From Pomphorhynchus laevis (Eukaryota > Acanthocephala > Palaeacanthocephala > Echinorhynchida > Pomphorhynchidae): a stretch of 64,000 nucleotides of DNA. The notes below the pieces were generated by a model. It worked only from the letters and a program-made list of their open reading frames with translations. It was not told the origin of the DNA and ran no database searches. Of the stretch, positions 32,836 to 46,700 are shown in pieces (within the stretch, counting starts at the first letter, position 1; each line of letters begins with the position of its first letter). The translations under genes were made by a program, and so were the position numbers. The stretch spans positions 434,001 through 498,000 of the forward strand of contig WNNJ02003214.1 in assembly GCA_012934845.2 (NCBI GenBank), written 5' to 3'.

Positions 32836-34515
32836 CTTAATGTAATGAGACAAAATGTTTTTAATTTTTAAAAACGGAATCTTTTTATATACATTCTTAA
32901 TATTTAAGAGAATAATGTGTATTTTGTAGTATTTAAGAGAATAATGTGTATTTTGTATTATTATATAACTACCTTGTAACTTAGGTACCAATTCCAATAC
33001 AGATAATATAATATTTAAAGTATTCTTTAAGATATGCGATATACGAGCTAAATGTGTTTAGGTATATACAGTTTATATTGTGAATGGATAATCTGTATCT
33101 TTCTTGTTACATAGATAGTTTATATGAATATTTAATCAAATAAAATATTTGTAGAATTCTTCCAGATATGCTGTTATGTTTTGATATTGTATGTATTAAT
33201 AGCTACTTTACTGTACATAACTATGGAAAGCTATTCTAAATATTACAAATAAATGCGTAGTATGGAATGTAAATGCAAATGCATAACCTGGACATTTTAA
33301 AACACGTAATAAAAATATTTAATAAAATACTTTAATTTTCAAGCACTGAACTTATTAAGCGCATCTTAAGTTAATATTAACTTATATTTTAATGCTTCAT
33401 TGTGTAGTTTCAGTGAATTAATTTGATTCGTTTGTTTTCAAGATGTTAGTGAAAATGCGAACGATCAGTTGGAACGAGATTATCGCTACAACTTTTTAAA
33501 ATTTAGCAAAAACCTTTTTATATCTTATCAGATATTCGGCATTAGGTATAAAAACACAAATTACCTATCGATTATTACATAAACGGCATTTAATATAAAA
33601 ACTAGGTCATAGATAATATTAAGTGTATGACTAAAACAGAAGACATCTTGCAGAAATAAAGCTATGCAAGACTCATAGCAGTTACCCAATTCGTATGTCT
33701 CACCGTAGGATTAACGGGGATTCGATGATTTACGATGCTATAAAATACCAAACACCGAAAAAATGCTTGTATAGATAACACTATTTTAATCCATTAAAAC
33801 GATGCATCGAATGTTTTATTACTACTTTCTAAATATAAGTAATTCAAGATTTAAGTATACTTTTTCGTGCTTTAATAATTAAACATTTAGTAGCTGTTTG
33901 GAACAGATGTATAGATAATAAAAAACTCATAATGAATACAGTTGACTACGCCGAATAATATTACAAAATCCAAAATGATTGTAAATTTAATAGAATTTAA
34001 ATTATTTTATTATCATGTTATTAAAATAAAATGTGAATTTTCTCAGCTAGAAATGATTTGCCAAAGAGAAAAGCAGTTTTGCCTTAGAGAAAAGCCTAAA
34101 ATGATTATATCAAATGTAAATTATATCAGATAGAAACGATTTGCCTCATAGAAAATCAGTATCTCTTAAGAAATTCATGTAAATTCGCATTAGCTGAATC
34201 GCTGATATGTAATCTGGAAGAATCCTTTCCAAAAGGAGGAAGTATTCAAATTGTGTAAACGAACTATAAAGGAAAATAACTTCGTATTTTCCCTACTATG
34301 AAAATATAGACATTTTTATTAATATAATTAATATAATATTGATTATTAATATAATATAATTTTGATTTGTAAATTTAATTAATACAATTAACATAATTAT
34401 TTTGATTTTTAAATTTGATTAATACAATTTAAAATCAAGATTACATTTCCTTATGAGTTTTGAGAATTTATTAATTTTTCTTTAGCATTTCTTTAAAACT
34501 TTCAAATTTACAAAA
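32836..34515. other. Region upstream of COX5B and downstream of the GRIPAP1-like gene
   Basis: It should hold the COX5B presequence exon and promoter, but I found no convincing exon with a phase-1 donor. A 33-bp phrase agtatttaagagaataatgt is duplicated at 32889-32940. The rest is AT-rich and featureless. Confidence 0.5.
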
Positions 34516-34701
34516 TCACTTTTTCTTACGTGCATCAAGAGTTTCCAAAACCTTCTTAGTTGGTTTATGTGACTGCTCAGCTGACTTCAGTTCAGTTGAA
34601 GATGACACAAAAGCTGACTGTGTGACTGATTTAAAATAGCGAGAAATTATACTGTTTAAACCTTGTTGTAATTTACTCATATCTGAAATGTCAATTGTGA
34701 A
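34516..34701 (-). CDS. GRIPAP1: GRIPAP1-like last exon
   Basis: Acceptor gtcaactttag is followed in phase 0 by FTIDISDMSKLQQGLN and then a Ser/Lys-rich tail ending LDARKKK and TGA (62 codons with the stop). It continues KKNLEMDK from exon 41215-41339, as human KNMHLHKDMEVLSQEI does. A later AG at tgacatttcag would put a stop in frame, so the earlier acceptor is preferred. Confidence 0.8.
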   Translation of the reverse strand, partial: FTIDISDMSKLQQGLNSIISRYFKSVTQSAFVSSSTELKSAEQSHKPTKKVLETLDARKKK

Positions 34702-37700
34702 CTAAAGTTGACAACATAAATATCGAGTATTATATGACCCAAAATAATTAACAAAAATAAAATTTGAATAAATTTATTTTTATAAAAAATTGGATTAAGA
34801 AAATACGAAATCATTAAAAAGAAAAGTTGACAATAAAGTGTTTGTAATATTAATATTGAATATTAATATTCCATATTTTATTATATTATTTTATATAAAA
34901 TATTGTTTTGATATTTATATTAAATATTAAATATTATATTCTTTTTTAATATGATATTTTCAATGTTGATTTGTTAGAACATTTATTCCCTTTAGATGTA
35001 AATTGTTGATATTTAATTTCTAGAACAATGTGAAATGATATTTTATATTATTTTCTATATTATATATTATTTCCTTTAATATATAAAACGTTATAAAATA
35101 ATGCCTATTCAATCGATGATACTCTTTATTTGAACTTATAAGATAACGTAAAGTATTCACTTTTCTAATTTCCAAATACTAAATCTAGTGAATCCATGAT
35201 CAAAGTCTTAACAACCTCTTTAGCTAAATTCTATTAACTTAGAAAATATACCGTGTATCTATTGAACTTGGGTACACAATTGTGTACCCAAATTAGATTT
35301 GCCTATCATTTATTCTCGTGTTCAAATTTGTCTTCTTCTCATTGCTTTCCGCCTTGTAACTTTTCATACCCCTTCATTTCTCAACCTTCCTTTTCTTGAT
35401 AATTCTCGTTCTGTTTACTTTCCTTGCATTCTCGTAATTCCCTTCTTTTACATGTCCCAAACTACTCTACCTTTTTGATTCTCCGCAACCTCCGTCAAAT
35501 TCGTAGATTGATCGATTTCTCTTCTTGTACGACTATCATATCTTGTCTCCTTTTATCAAGACTTGATTGCTGTCTTAGTCTATTTTCCAACTCACCTAAA
35601 TCCACTCTTCTTCCACTACAACGCATCGTAAACGTAGCCCCCTATTCTCGACAATCCTTGTCCTGTTTATAGTTCTTTGCGTTCCCATAATTCCTTAATT
35701 TTACATGTCCCAAACTACTCAACCTCTTTTAGTTTCCGCTCTTGCCTGCGGCTGCTCCTCTTTCGTGGAACCATCTACCCGTTCATATACGCCAATCAAT
35801 CTCAATGTCGTGCTTCAAACGTCAAATCCGATCACATTTAAACAATTTACGAATTTATCTGTATGACTTTTGCTGTGCTTTTGTTAATTAGTAGAATGTA
35901 AGCGTGTGGCTAACACGCATTGCCACTAAATAAATTATTATTACCCGAGTTCTCATTACATTATAAAAATGATGTACAACTTACGAGCGGAATGCTAATT
36001 TCAAATAATATTTTCATAGTAAAGTTGCATAAAATGCACAAGTCAATTAGTCAACGGCAATTCGACACAAAAACCAGGTCAATATGTTTTTAAACAAAAA
36101 TACATCTTCGAGCATTAAAATGATACAAGAGCAGTAAAAAACCAGTTATTGGAAAATGGAATGTTTTTCGAATATTTAAGTTTTCGATTGTCCTGATCGG
36201 CCAGACATTTCGCTTAGAACCTCAATTGAAAAAAAATAATTAAAGATACAAACATATCATTAGTTGCTCATTAACATAATGATTATTTTGTTTATTTTCA
36301 AATTAAATTAAAAGCATTCATTTTTGTGTAAAATATTGCACATTAGATTTACATTTAAAATTACACATTAAATTACATTATATTATTAGATTCAATTTAC
36401 GCATTTTTTATGTAACTAGGTTTATGACGGCCAATAATTAAATCAATATTTAAAAACCGTGTTTATATTATATTAATGTTATTAAGATGAATATGATGTT
36501 AATATTATTATACTATTATAATTATATTAATTATATATTATTAATTATATTATAGTATAATATATTATAATTATTACAATATTGTAATATTATTATAATT
36601 ATATTTATATTATAATAATTATATTAGTTATATTAATATTATATTATATAAATTACAGTACAATTAATCCTTATTTTATGGTTCGTGGCGGTCCACTGAA
36701 TAAAAATCTTTGCTGCACTTGCAACGGTCCGACAGCGGTATGCAAAAGATGCAGATGTGCCAAATCAAAAAATAAATGCATAAATTGTGACGCACTGAAT
36801 TGTAAAACTAAAGACATTTGTTCAATCAATATAATTACGCAGAAGGAACAACATGAAGATGATGCATTTACGTGCAACGATATTTCTTCCCAACAGAATT
36901 ACACAACCGATGATATGTATAAAGTCGTGATACAATAGATACCACTTATTATGGACTTACCTAGTAAGTCCATAATGCTAGTAACTTGTTCATTGATATT
37001 CTTGCCTTGTTCTATAAGAAAACAGCTAATGACGAAATCAGCTCAACTTCCAACGAGCACAAGATGGCTACTATCTTTTCGCGTTGTATAATGCAACGGA
37101 TACCTGTCGAAAAACTTAAGTGATCGGGAAAACAATTGAGCACAGGCTGGATTTGTGGCAAAAAGAAGAAACGGTGGCACTGTTTGAAGAAGCAAATATT
37201 TTACAATCGCGATATGAAAATAAAAGACGAATAAACACCAATCCAGACTGGAAGGAAAGATTCTGTACTATTATGCGCAATGGAAAATTAACAGCATCCA
37301 CATGTCGTCTCGCAGACCAGGATAACACAGGAACATTGCGCCTTGAATCAATAATTACGAATATGTCTGTTAAAGACCGCCTACAACATTTACATCCTGA
37401 GCCGGCACCGATAAATCATGAAGCACTCCTCGAACGTCTCATACAGTAAGCTGTTCCCCATCACCAGTGAATTTCCTTGAAATTGACAGTGCAGCTATAG
37501 TTCATCAGCGTGTACAACTACAGGGTTGGCTGGTCCCTCTTGTCTTGACGCGCAGCTTTGGCGAACGATGTTAACTGCGTTTGGCAGACACTCTGAAATA
37601 TTGGCAAACGTGTTAGCAGCGCCCTTGCCATTCGGATTGCTTCTGTGAAAATGTCCCCCGACATTCTCGAGGCATTTGTGGCCTTTCGTTTGATATTTTT

Positions 37701-40700
37701 GCCAAAAAAACGGTGGAATAAGTTCAATCGGTATTGCCGATGTAGCTCGACGAATCATCTCTAAATCTATATTGCACCACATTAAATTTGATATGCAAGA
37801 TGTTGCCGGCAAAGTCAAACTTTGTGCGTCTCAACGCAGCGGTATGGAATATGCGATTCATTTGTTACGCGAAACATTTAACAGCAACAATAATTTCGGG
37901 TTGTTATGCATTGATGCGGCCAATTTATTCAATCGGTTAAATCGTCGGGTCATTTTACATAATATGCGTTTTACGTGTCCGGCTTCCGCCTGCGGTTCGA
38001 GAACATCTACTCTATGGACGCATTATTGGTGTTAGGAGGTAATTCGATGTTCTCTCGTGAAGGAGTTACACAAGGCGATACTTTCGCCATGGCTGCATTT
38101 GCAATGGTCTCGTTACAACTTATTCGAATGGTAAGTGGTCAATGTCCTAAAGTGACCCAGTGTTGGTACGCAGATAACGACAATTTTGTTGACCCTTCTC
38201 ACGTACTGAAAAGGTATGGAATTTGGTGCTACGACATGGTCCCGATTTCGGCTGCCATGCAAATCCAGAAAAATCATTGATTCTCCTACATACCTCGTCG
38301 AATGAAGTAAATTCGTTCTTTCCCGATGATCAGGTTAGATATGATGGGATTAACATACTTGGATCCGCGATCGGCACCGATAAGTTTTGAACAAGAATAT
38401 TTCTGAACGAATATTAAAAAATGTAATTTTGGTTAAACGTCTTTGCAAGGTCAACACGATCGACCCACATAGTGGTTACGTTAATATCACCCAATCTCTG
38501 CAATGGAAGTAGTCGCGATTTATCCGAATCACCGGATGTAGCAAAGAACAACTGTCGCTGAGAAAAGCCTTGACGTTCAATTTTATTTCTTCATTTACTC
38601 TACAAAATCATAACGACGAGATGCGAACCGTTCTGACATCTCCAATCAAGCTGGGTGGTATCGAAATCATAAATTGTGTATTTGTCGCTGGTTTGGAGCA
38701 TGACACATCCTTGATGCTATGTGACTAATATCAGTCGGACCTTCATGGAAATGAGTTAAGAGAATGTCAGCAAAAAATCTGCATCAAACTATCGAATGTA
38801 AGGATTAACGCATTCGCAAAACGCCTTTCGCAGGCGAAGTTTAATCTGAGCAATAAAATTAAATATTCCTGGGTTTTTCGTGTGCGAATGATGCATCCAC
38901 GTGGCTAAGTGTGATGCCAACTGAGCATAATAACTACGGTTTCACACCAAGCGAATTTCGCGATGGACTTGCAACATGATACGCGTGGGATCCTTAAGAT
39001 ATACCAGCACGATGTGTACGCAATGATGTAACAAATCTTTCTCATCTTATGCCATGCAAGCGGGTGGTTTCCAAATAATACGCCATAATATAATCAGGGA
39101 TATCATTGCTCCTCGTGAATTGACAACAGGTTGTCACGGAATAGACATTGAGCCAGCATTAAACTGTGTAAATGAAGGGATAAACTTTGAGAGACCCACA
39201 ACATGCCATGACAAGGAAGTACGACTCGATGTTGTTTGCACCATACTATTTGAAGATCGATTCGCACGGACGTTTCTTGACGTCACTATCTTTAATAACC
39301 ACGCGGTTTCGTATTCTTCGTCTACTTCGAGCTCGTTCAGTTATCACAAATCCCGTAAAAAACTCAAAATATGAAGAAAGAGTTAACTTCGTCGAGCGCA
39401 GTAATTTCGTATCACTTGTATTTGCAGTGTCTGGGGGCATAAGCGAGAGCTCACTAAAAGTACTACAACGTATAGCACGATTGCAGTCAACAAATTCGCC
39501 GACAAAATCGTACTCAAAATGCATATGTCGTTCAAAGCGCATAATTAACTTCGCATTATGTCGATCCGCTTCAATGTGCTTCCAGGCCTTCCGCTCGTCT
39601 AGAGATCGACCAGTTTCAAGCAATGCCAATCTAGATTTCACACTGGACAATGATCAACAGGAAGAGGTGCTACAGTTGCACCCTTCACCAGCTTATCCAT
39701 GAAAAGTTTTTGAAAAATTCGAAAAAAACAGCTTAATTTGTATGTATTTTACAATCTTCGAATTGAATTAATAAATTAAATTGAATTAATCAATCTTCGA
39801 ATAAATCTTTAATATAAACAATTATTATTAATATTAAACATATTCTATATTTTAAACAAAATAAAGGATAAAAAATTCGTTTTTTTTTAAAATCGCTTCT
39901 ATAGCACTGCAAATTGTACTGTCATTGCATTTTTTAGTTATTTTTTATTTATTGTGATTAAAATGCATGTTTATGTCATATGTTAGGTGTTTTTATCAAT
40001 TAGCGGGCAAGCTCAAAAAGCAGAAAACATATTTCAAACGATGCATAAAATTGATGGATCGATAAAAGAATCAATCGATTCACAATTGATTCTATTGAAT
40101 CAATTGTGATTCAAAAGTATGTTTGAATTCAATTTTATTTGCATTCACTTCTTTATTCATATTTTAATTATGCTCGATGTTAAGTAGATATGTTTGTTAG
40201 TTAACAATTGGAAGTGAGCACACTGATTTGAGATGAACCTATTAGTTATCAAATAAATATGATGTATAGGTGAGCGTAGTCTATGGCTTTTTTACAGTCT
40301 AATATCGTATGTTACTATAAAATACATTTTCAAATGCTTCCTAAATTGAAATGATTATAGAATTAAACAACAAAAATTTTATAACGATTTTTTTAAGAAT
40401 TTTTACAAACCAGTAATTTGTTAATTACTGGTTTTATAAACCAGTAGTTTGTTAATTACTGGTTTTATAAACCAGTAGTTTGTTAATTACTGGTTTTATA
40501 AACTAGTGGTTTTATGGCCTTTATAAATAGTGGTCTCAATGCGACGGTTAAAAATTCTTATTTAATCAAGTTATCACAGCAAATTTTGGGTAACTAACTG
40601 TTACCATCATTAGCTAAACACAAAATTTGTGATGGTGACTTTATATATTGAAGCTTCCCATTTTCCGCTGTAGTTTTATCACGAGGCTCCGCAATTCCTT

Positions 40701-43700
40701 ATGTCGTATGCACGTAGCTAGAATTGTACATTAACGTACACCACGTCAGTAAAGTAAAAAATAACAAACGAAATATATGCACAGTTTACAACAAAAAAGA
40801 TTTAAATTACAATAACAATTAATAAATTAAATAAACATAAACAGATAAAATTCTTAAATTTAATACCAAACAAATTTTTATTGGAATAACAAAATAAGCA
40901 AAATATAATAAATTTAATTTCATTATTATTAATGAAATAAACAGTTCATTATTATCTGTTTTGAATTAAAATCGAAAATGCGACAAAACCACTTAATTTA
41001 AGTTGTGGATAAAGTAATTAAGTTGAGAATATTTTATGGTTTATAGGGAATAATCCAAAGTGTAAATTACATAAGCAAAACTCAGGTTTACCACATGAGT
41101 TTTGCTGTGGAGAAAAATAATCTACATAATGTAATTAAGCGACATTGAGGCATCATTTAAATCATTTCTAAAAAATTTGTAAACGTCTTGTTATTTTTTA
41201 AATACAAACAATACCTTATCCATTTCGAGATTTTTCTTTAAAGTCACTTCCAAAGCACGTTGTAGTTTTTCTACCTCAATATACGGTACAGATTTATTTG
41301 CAAAAGGGATTTTTCTTCTAGGCTTAATCGTCTCTTTTACTAAAACCAAAACAATAATTAAAAATCGCACTCATTTTGGATTGGAGGTATTTGCAGATAA
41401 TAAAATAACAAAATGGCATCCATTTGTTATTACTAATGAATAACTAATAACTATTTTGATTGCTATAAATTTAAGCTGCATTGGAACACATTTTAAATGA
41501 AGATTAACATTAATAATACAGACATTCTCACAATACAAATAATAAATATATAATAATTTATAATTATTTAATATAAATTATATTTATTTAAGAAAAATAA
41601 AGTATAGTTTTGTCTGTTAATTGACCACTTTTAAAAAAAAAACAAGATTTTTGTTATCATTTGGCTTAATTGTCCCTTTTAATAAATATAAATTAATAAA
41701 TAAATTATATTGATAATGAAATCATTAAGAAAAAATTAACAAAAAATATTATTTTTTGTAATTATAATTATTAAATGATAATAATTAATAATTAATTAAT
41801 GATAATATTTAATTATTTATAAATATTTCATTATTTTACAAATTGCGCGAAAGTATTCACTAGAAGTTAATTCAAAAATTTAAAGTCAATTTTGAAATCA
41901 GAACGATGAAATTAAATATATACCTTCATTTACATTTGATATAGCAAGCTGCTGAATAAGATTGGATTTTATTACAAGATCGTTTGCCATAGATGCATTC
42001 GATGCCTCCAAGTGTTTTACCTACGAATAAAAACGTTCTTAAGATGCTGGAACAAAAACGTCCATTTGAATTTTACAGAGTAAAATTAGGATTAAAGTAG
42101 CAAGTAGAATAAAATAGTCATCAAAATTTTAACGGTAATAATGACTGTGTAGTCATTATTAGTCACCTATCTGCATTATTTTGCAGATGTGTATTTTGCA
42201 GCACAAAGCGCTAGGTTCTCCAGCATTTAAGCTACTGATGAGAGTCAATTAACTCGAGACGGTGACTTTGTCATTTGCGACAATCTCACTGTTGTATTTC
42301 TTTCGTAGTGCTGACATCTTGATATAAATAATTTATTAATACAATATAATCATCAGTAATAGTAAAATTAATTATGAAAATGTAATATCAATCAAGTATA
42401 AATCAACATTTATATTGACATTATAATGCTGATTTCATATACTGTCAACACATATTAAACACTGACAATTATACTATAAATGGTATAATATTATTATATT
42501 AATATAATATTATTATATTTATAAAATAAATTATATATAATATTCTAATACTGTTTTCACTACTATCGATATATCTGTAATATTAGTTTTCAAAAGCATA
42601 TAAATTTTAAATCAATTTTTTGTATAATGAAATTTCTATATAAATTTCAAATCATTTTTATGTAAAAATATCAAATTAAACACTAGAAATGTTTTGAATA
42701 AAAAATTAAAAACAAAATAAGTGGCAATTAGCTTTATTAGCTTCTTGGTTTCTTTGCCGAGTCCTCCGAATGTCCAGAATATCAGTGGCAAGAACAAAGT
42801 GGGTTCAACCGCACATACTCGTTCTGCATATTTGTTCTTTTTACGATTCTCATTGTAATTAAAAACCGAATATGGTTCACGAAAGATTAATGACAAATAT
42901 CGTCCGAACAAATCGATTACCGTAAAGTCCAGAACAAGCGATATCAAGCCGTACATTCTGATCACGTATAGTTGTCGTTTGTCCAAAAGCCATGTCGTCA
43001 GAAAATGGCTTTTGAATGGATTTATTCTAGAATGGATATCCCGAAAATACGTTATTGATGTGCTTGAACTCTAAGATATGGCATTACAAGCAGCGTCGTT
43101 ATTTGTTTGTATCTAAGGTAATCATTAATAAAGCCCGAAATCGTAAGTTGAGACAAGCCTTTGCGAGGATAATCGTTCAAATTTTGATGTGAATCTAGGG
43201 TGATGATTCCCAAGCCGCCAAATTTTAATGGAGATCACAACATTGCTATCCAATCGTCATCTAAGTTCCACGTAGCGACTCTAGGGAGTAACTGATGAGT
43301 AAGTGTATTTATCAGATCATTCCATGCAGTCTCGGACACTCACAAGTTTGCATTATATGCATCCACTTATATTGTATAGCATGAATTAGTTCAGCGAAAG
43401 CGACGTGCAAATCAGCGTTAGCAACAATAGATAGACGATTTAGCATAAAAATCAAATTTGCTGACAGTTCATCTACGAATATGTTTTCAAATTCGCTAGA
43501 GCCAATGGGTGTGACGAGTATTTTAACGCCGTCGGTGGAGATTTTGATGTTAGAATCAGGAAATTCAGCGTAGTTGATAGAGTGGTGTGACAAAATCTGG
43601 GACTTTTTTGCATTCACATAGTAACCATATTTGGCAACTTATGTGTGAAACACTCTCCATGCTCTTTTATTAATGGTTCCTACAAAGTTACCGTCGTCAG

Positions 43701-46700
43701 CGTACCAGTTTTGGAAAACGAAAGGTACTCTTACTGGATCGATGCGATAAGTGGTAGGGAGTTTAGGGCGAAGCCTGCCCTGTGAAATGATCTCCTTGTG
43801 TAAATCCTTCAGTAGAGAACAGATTGTGGGACCCAAATACCCGTTGCGCTACAGAAGATTGTGCGAAGGGAACAGCACAGCGACGGGCACAAGTATTCAA
43901 TGTTTGCAACGCCACGGATCGATTTGTTTGATTGAAAGCATTGTTCGCGTCAATCGTAAATATGCAGTGGTAATTTCGTCGGCGATATTATTTCCTTAAC
44001 GAGCTTATCGCATCATATATTTCGCCTCCTTGCGAAGCAACCAATTGTGTGCATCCAGGAACGTCTTGTATGTTATTACGTGTGATCGTCGATTAATCTG
44101 CGTTCAAGAGTCTTACGAATAAGTGTGACTTTTCGTGTAGGTATTCTTTGTAATACTAGTTGAGAGAAAATGGAAGCATTTCGAAGTAACGATTGTGTAT
44201 CAGATTTAGCTTCAGTCGATTTCTGATAAAATTCGGTTATAATCTCAACAATCTTGTTGCTTGCGGAGCATCGTGGGAGAGTTATAAGATTGGATTGCTA
44301 ATGGATTACAGCCTCAAACAAGTCATCAGCTGTTTCGATATTTCGGTTTGGATGATGACCATCTAGAGTGGATTTAGGTTGATTCTTTGATCTCAATTGA
44401 TTAGCATGGCATGACTGATCAAATTGCGGTGAAGGCAGATGGACTACCCATCGATTAGTTGTTTTTGATATGTTAAGGATATCTAGTTGCGCTATTGACC
44501 ATTGAATGCGAAACATTTGAAAGGAGAAAATGGTACACCGCGTGGCATTTAGTTGTTGCTTGTTGGCCAATATATTACTTTACTGTTTGGTTGTAGTTGT
44601 TGAATTGACTGTGTGTACTCTATTGTGTATATTATCTCTCAAAATTTATTATGTCAAAATTAATAATAAAAATATTAATAAAAACCGGTATCTAATACTG
44701 TTTTAGTCGTTCTTTCGCATCTGGCTTAAATGATTGTTAAAGCAAATTATAAGAACATAATAAAACAGTCAATAATAGTATAGATATATGGCTAGTAAAA
44801 GTTATTTTTATTATAGAAAAGTAATCATTGATTAGTAGGGACATTAATGAATATTTAAATAATAAATAATTATAACCTATATGACTATAGGTAACGAAAT
44901 ATTTATATTTCATTACCCATATATAATATTATCTATATTCTATACCTAAATACCTATATATACCCATATCATTACCTACTTGTTAAGCAAAGGTAAATAA
45001 TCAAGTTGTTCACAGATATCCTGGTATCTTTATATATAAAGATATATCATATATAATATATCTTTATATTTATATCTTTATATCCTGATATCCTGGTAAG
45101 AAAATATTTAATTAAAACCACAAACATAAAAATAAAATAATTCCATTAATAAATGCGAGACCATCAGCTGATAACAGTCCTTTTCATTATAAAAACCCCA
45201 TTTGATAGCATACAAAACATACAATACGTGTTTGCACAAATTATTACTTTTTCTAAGAGAACGTTGCGTTCTCTCTGCATATCTAGATTGTATGAAGTCT
45301 TGAAATCGTCGTTTAACGACAATATTCTACTGTGATATGAATATCTTGAGCTGTCCTTGAGTATACCTAATTGATCGGTCAGTTGATTTGTCCACGAATT
45401 AGCATACGACATATTTGATCTTAAAGTAATTATAACGGAGATTTAAAATTCAGTAAATTTATTTAATTGTTTAATGTAAAAAATGCAACATGAGATACAA
45501 TTATTACAATTCCCTGTTCTATAATAGATAAAAAGGGTATAAAGGTTGAATCAGATAATAAAACTATACCTATATTATATTGGAATCCAAAATTACATAA
45601 AAATCTAATAAAACCTAGGTTCATATGTAGTGCGTTTAAATGTACATTAAAACCACCTCCTGTCTATATGAATAAAACACTTAAAGTAATTAAAGCACAC
45701 TTTAAAAAATATTGTAAAGTAATCGAAATTAATACTGGTATAAAACACTATTTCAGTATTAATTCTACAAAAGAATTTTTAGAACAGACAAAAGGAATAA
45801 ATTTTCAAAATATAAATACATACGATTTTAGTACGCTTTATACAAATCTAGATTTAGTAGATATTAAAGAAGCGTTAGTAAAATTAATTAATCTTATATT
45901 CGGAAAAAGATATACATATATATGTTATAATAATTATAACGCCTATCTAACAAAAATTAAACCAACAAATAAATAAAAATATATGGACAAAATTGAATTA
46001 ATAGAATCCTTAAATATTTTGATAAATCAAAATTATTTAAAAGTAAAGACATCTATATTTAGACAATTAAAAGGTGTTCTAATGGGTGGTAATAGTAACC
46101 TAATTATAGCTGACTTGTTTTTAAGTTTTATAGAATATGAATTTGTTCATAACTGTTAACTGGTATAAACCCCATTTCAGTATTAATTCTACAAAAGAAT
46201 TTTTAGAAATAAGTAAATATAAATATATGGATAAAATTGAATTAATAGGATCTTTAAATATTTTGATAAAATATTTATCAAAATATTAGGGACATCCATA
46301 TTTAGACAATTAAAAGGTGTTCCAATGGGAGGTAATAGTAGCCCAATTATAGCTGACTTATTTTTAAGCTTTATAGAATATGAATTTGTTCATAACTGTT
46401 TAAAAAATTAATCTAAATTATATAAAGATATGAAATATATGTTTCGATACATTGATGATATATGTGTATTTTACTATAATAATGTTTATTTAAGTGAACA
46501 AATTTATCTAATATTGATGATAAAGAAGGTATATATTTAGATTCACACTAAATTAACATATATACAAACTACTATTAATTAATATCGTGAAAAGAACATA
46601 TTTAAATTTTACAAAAAGCAAAGTTTTCCATAAGCAATATTTATACATATACAATATTTAATATAATATTTAATGCATTAGAATTTCATTTGGGTCTGAT

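Noticed and set aside
32779-32997. Minus-strand ORF overlapping the COX5B start (MELVPKLQGSY...)
   Set aside because: It is in another frame, shares the genomic exon border, and has no family resemblance; it is a shadow.
33660-33790. COX5B first exon (acceptor ttttatag, donor gtgaga)
   Set aside because: The only open frames end in the wrong phase and no Met or presequence-like start is present.
37495-37818. Minus-strand ORFs inside the LINE at 36.7-39.7 kb
   Set aside because: They run antisense to the RT (the plus strand reads AGPSCLDAQLWRTML there), so they are shadows.
39246-39650. 134-residue minus-strand ORF
   Set aside because: Antisense to the LINE C-terminal region KYEERVNFVERSNF; no family match.
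40407-40510. CRISPR-like array
   Set aside because: The 31-bp units are contiguous with no spacers, and the genome is eukaryotic.
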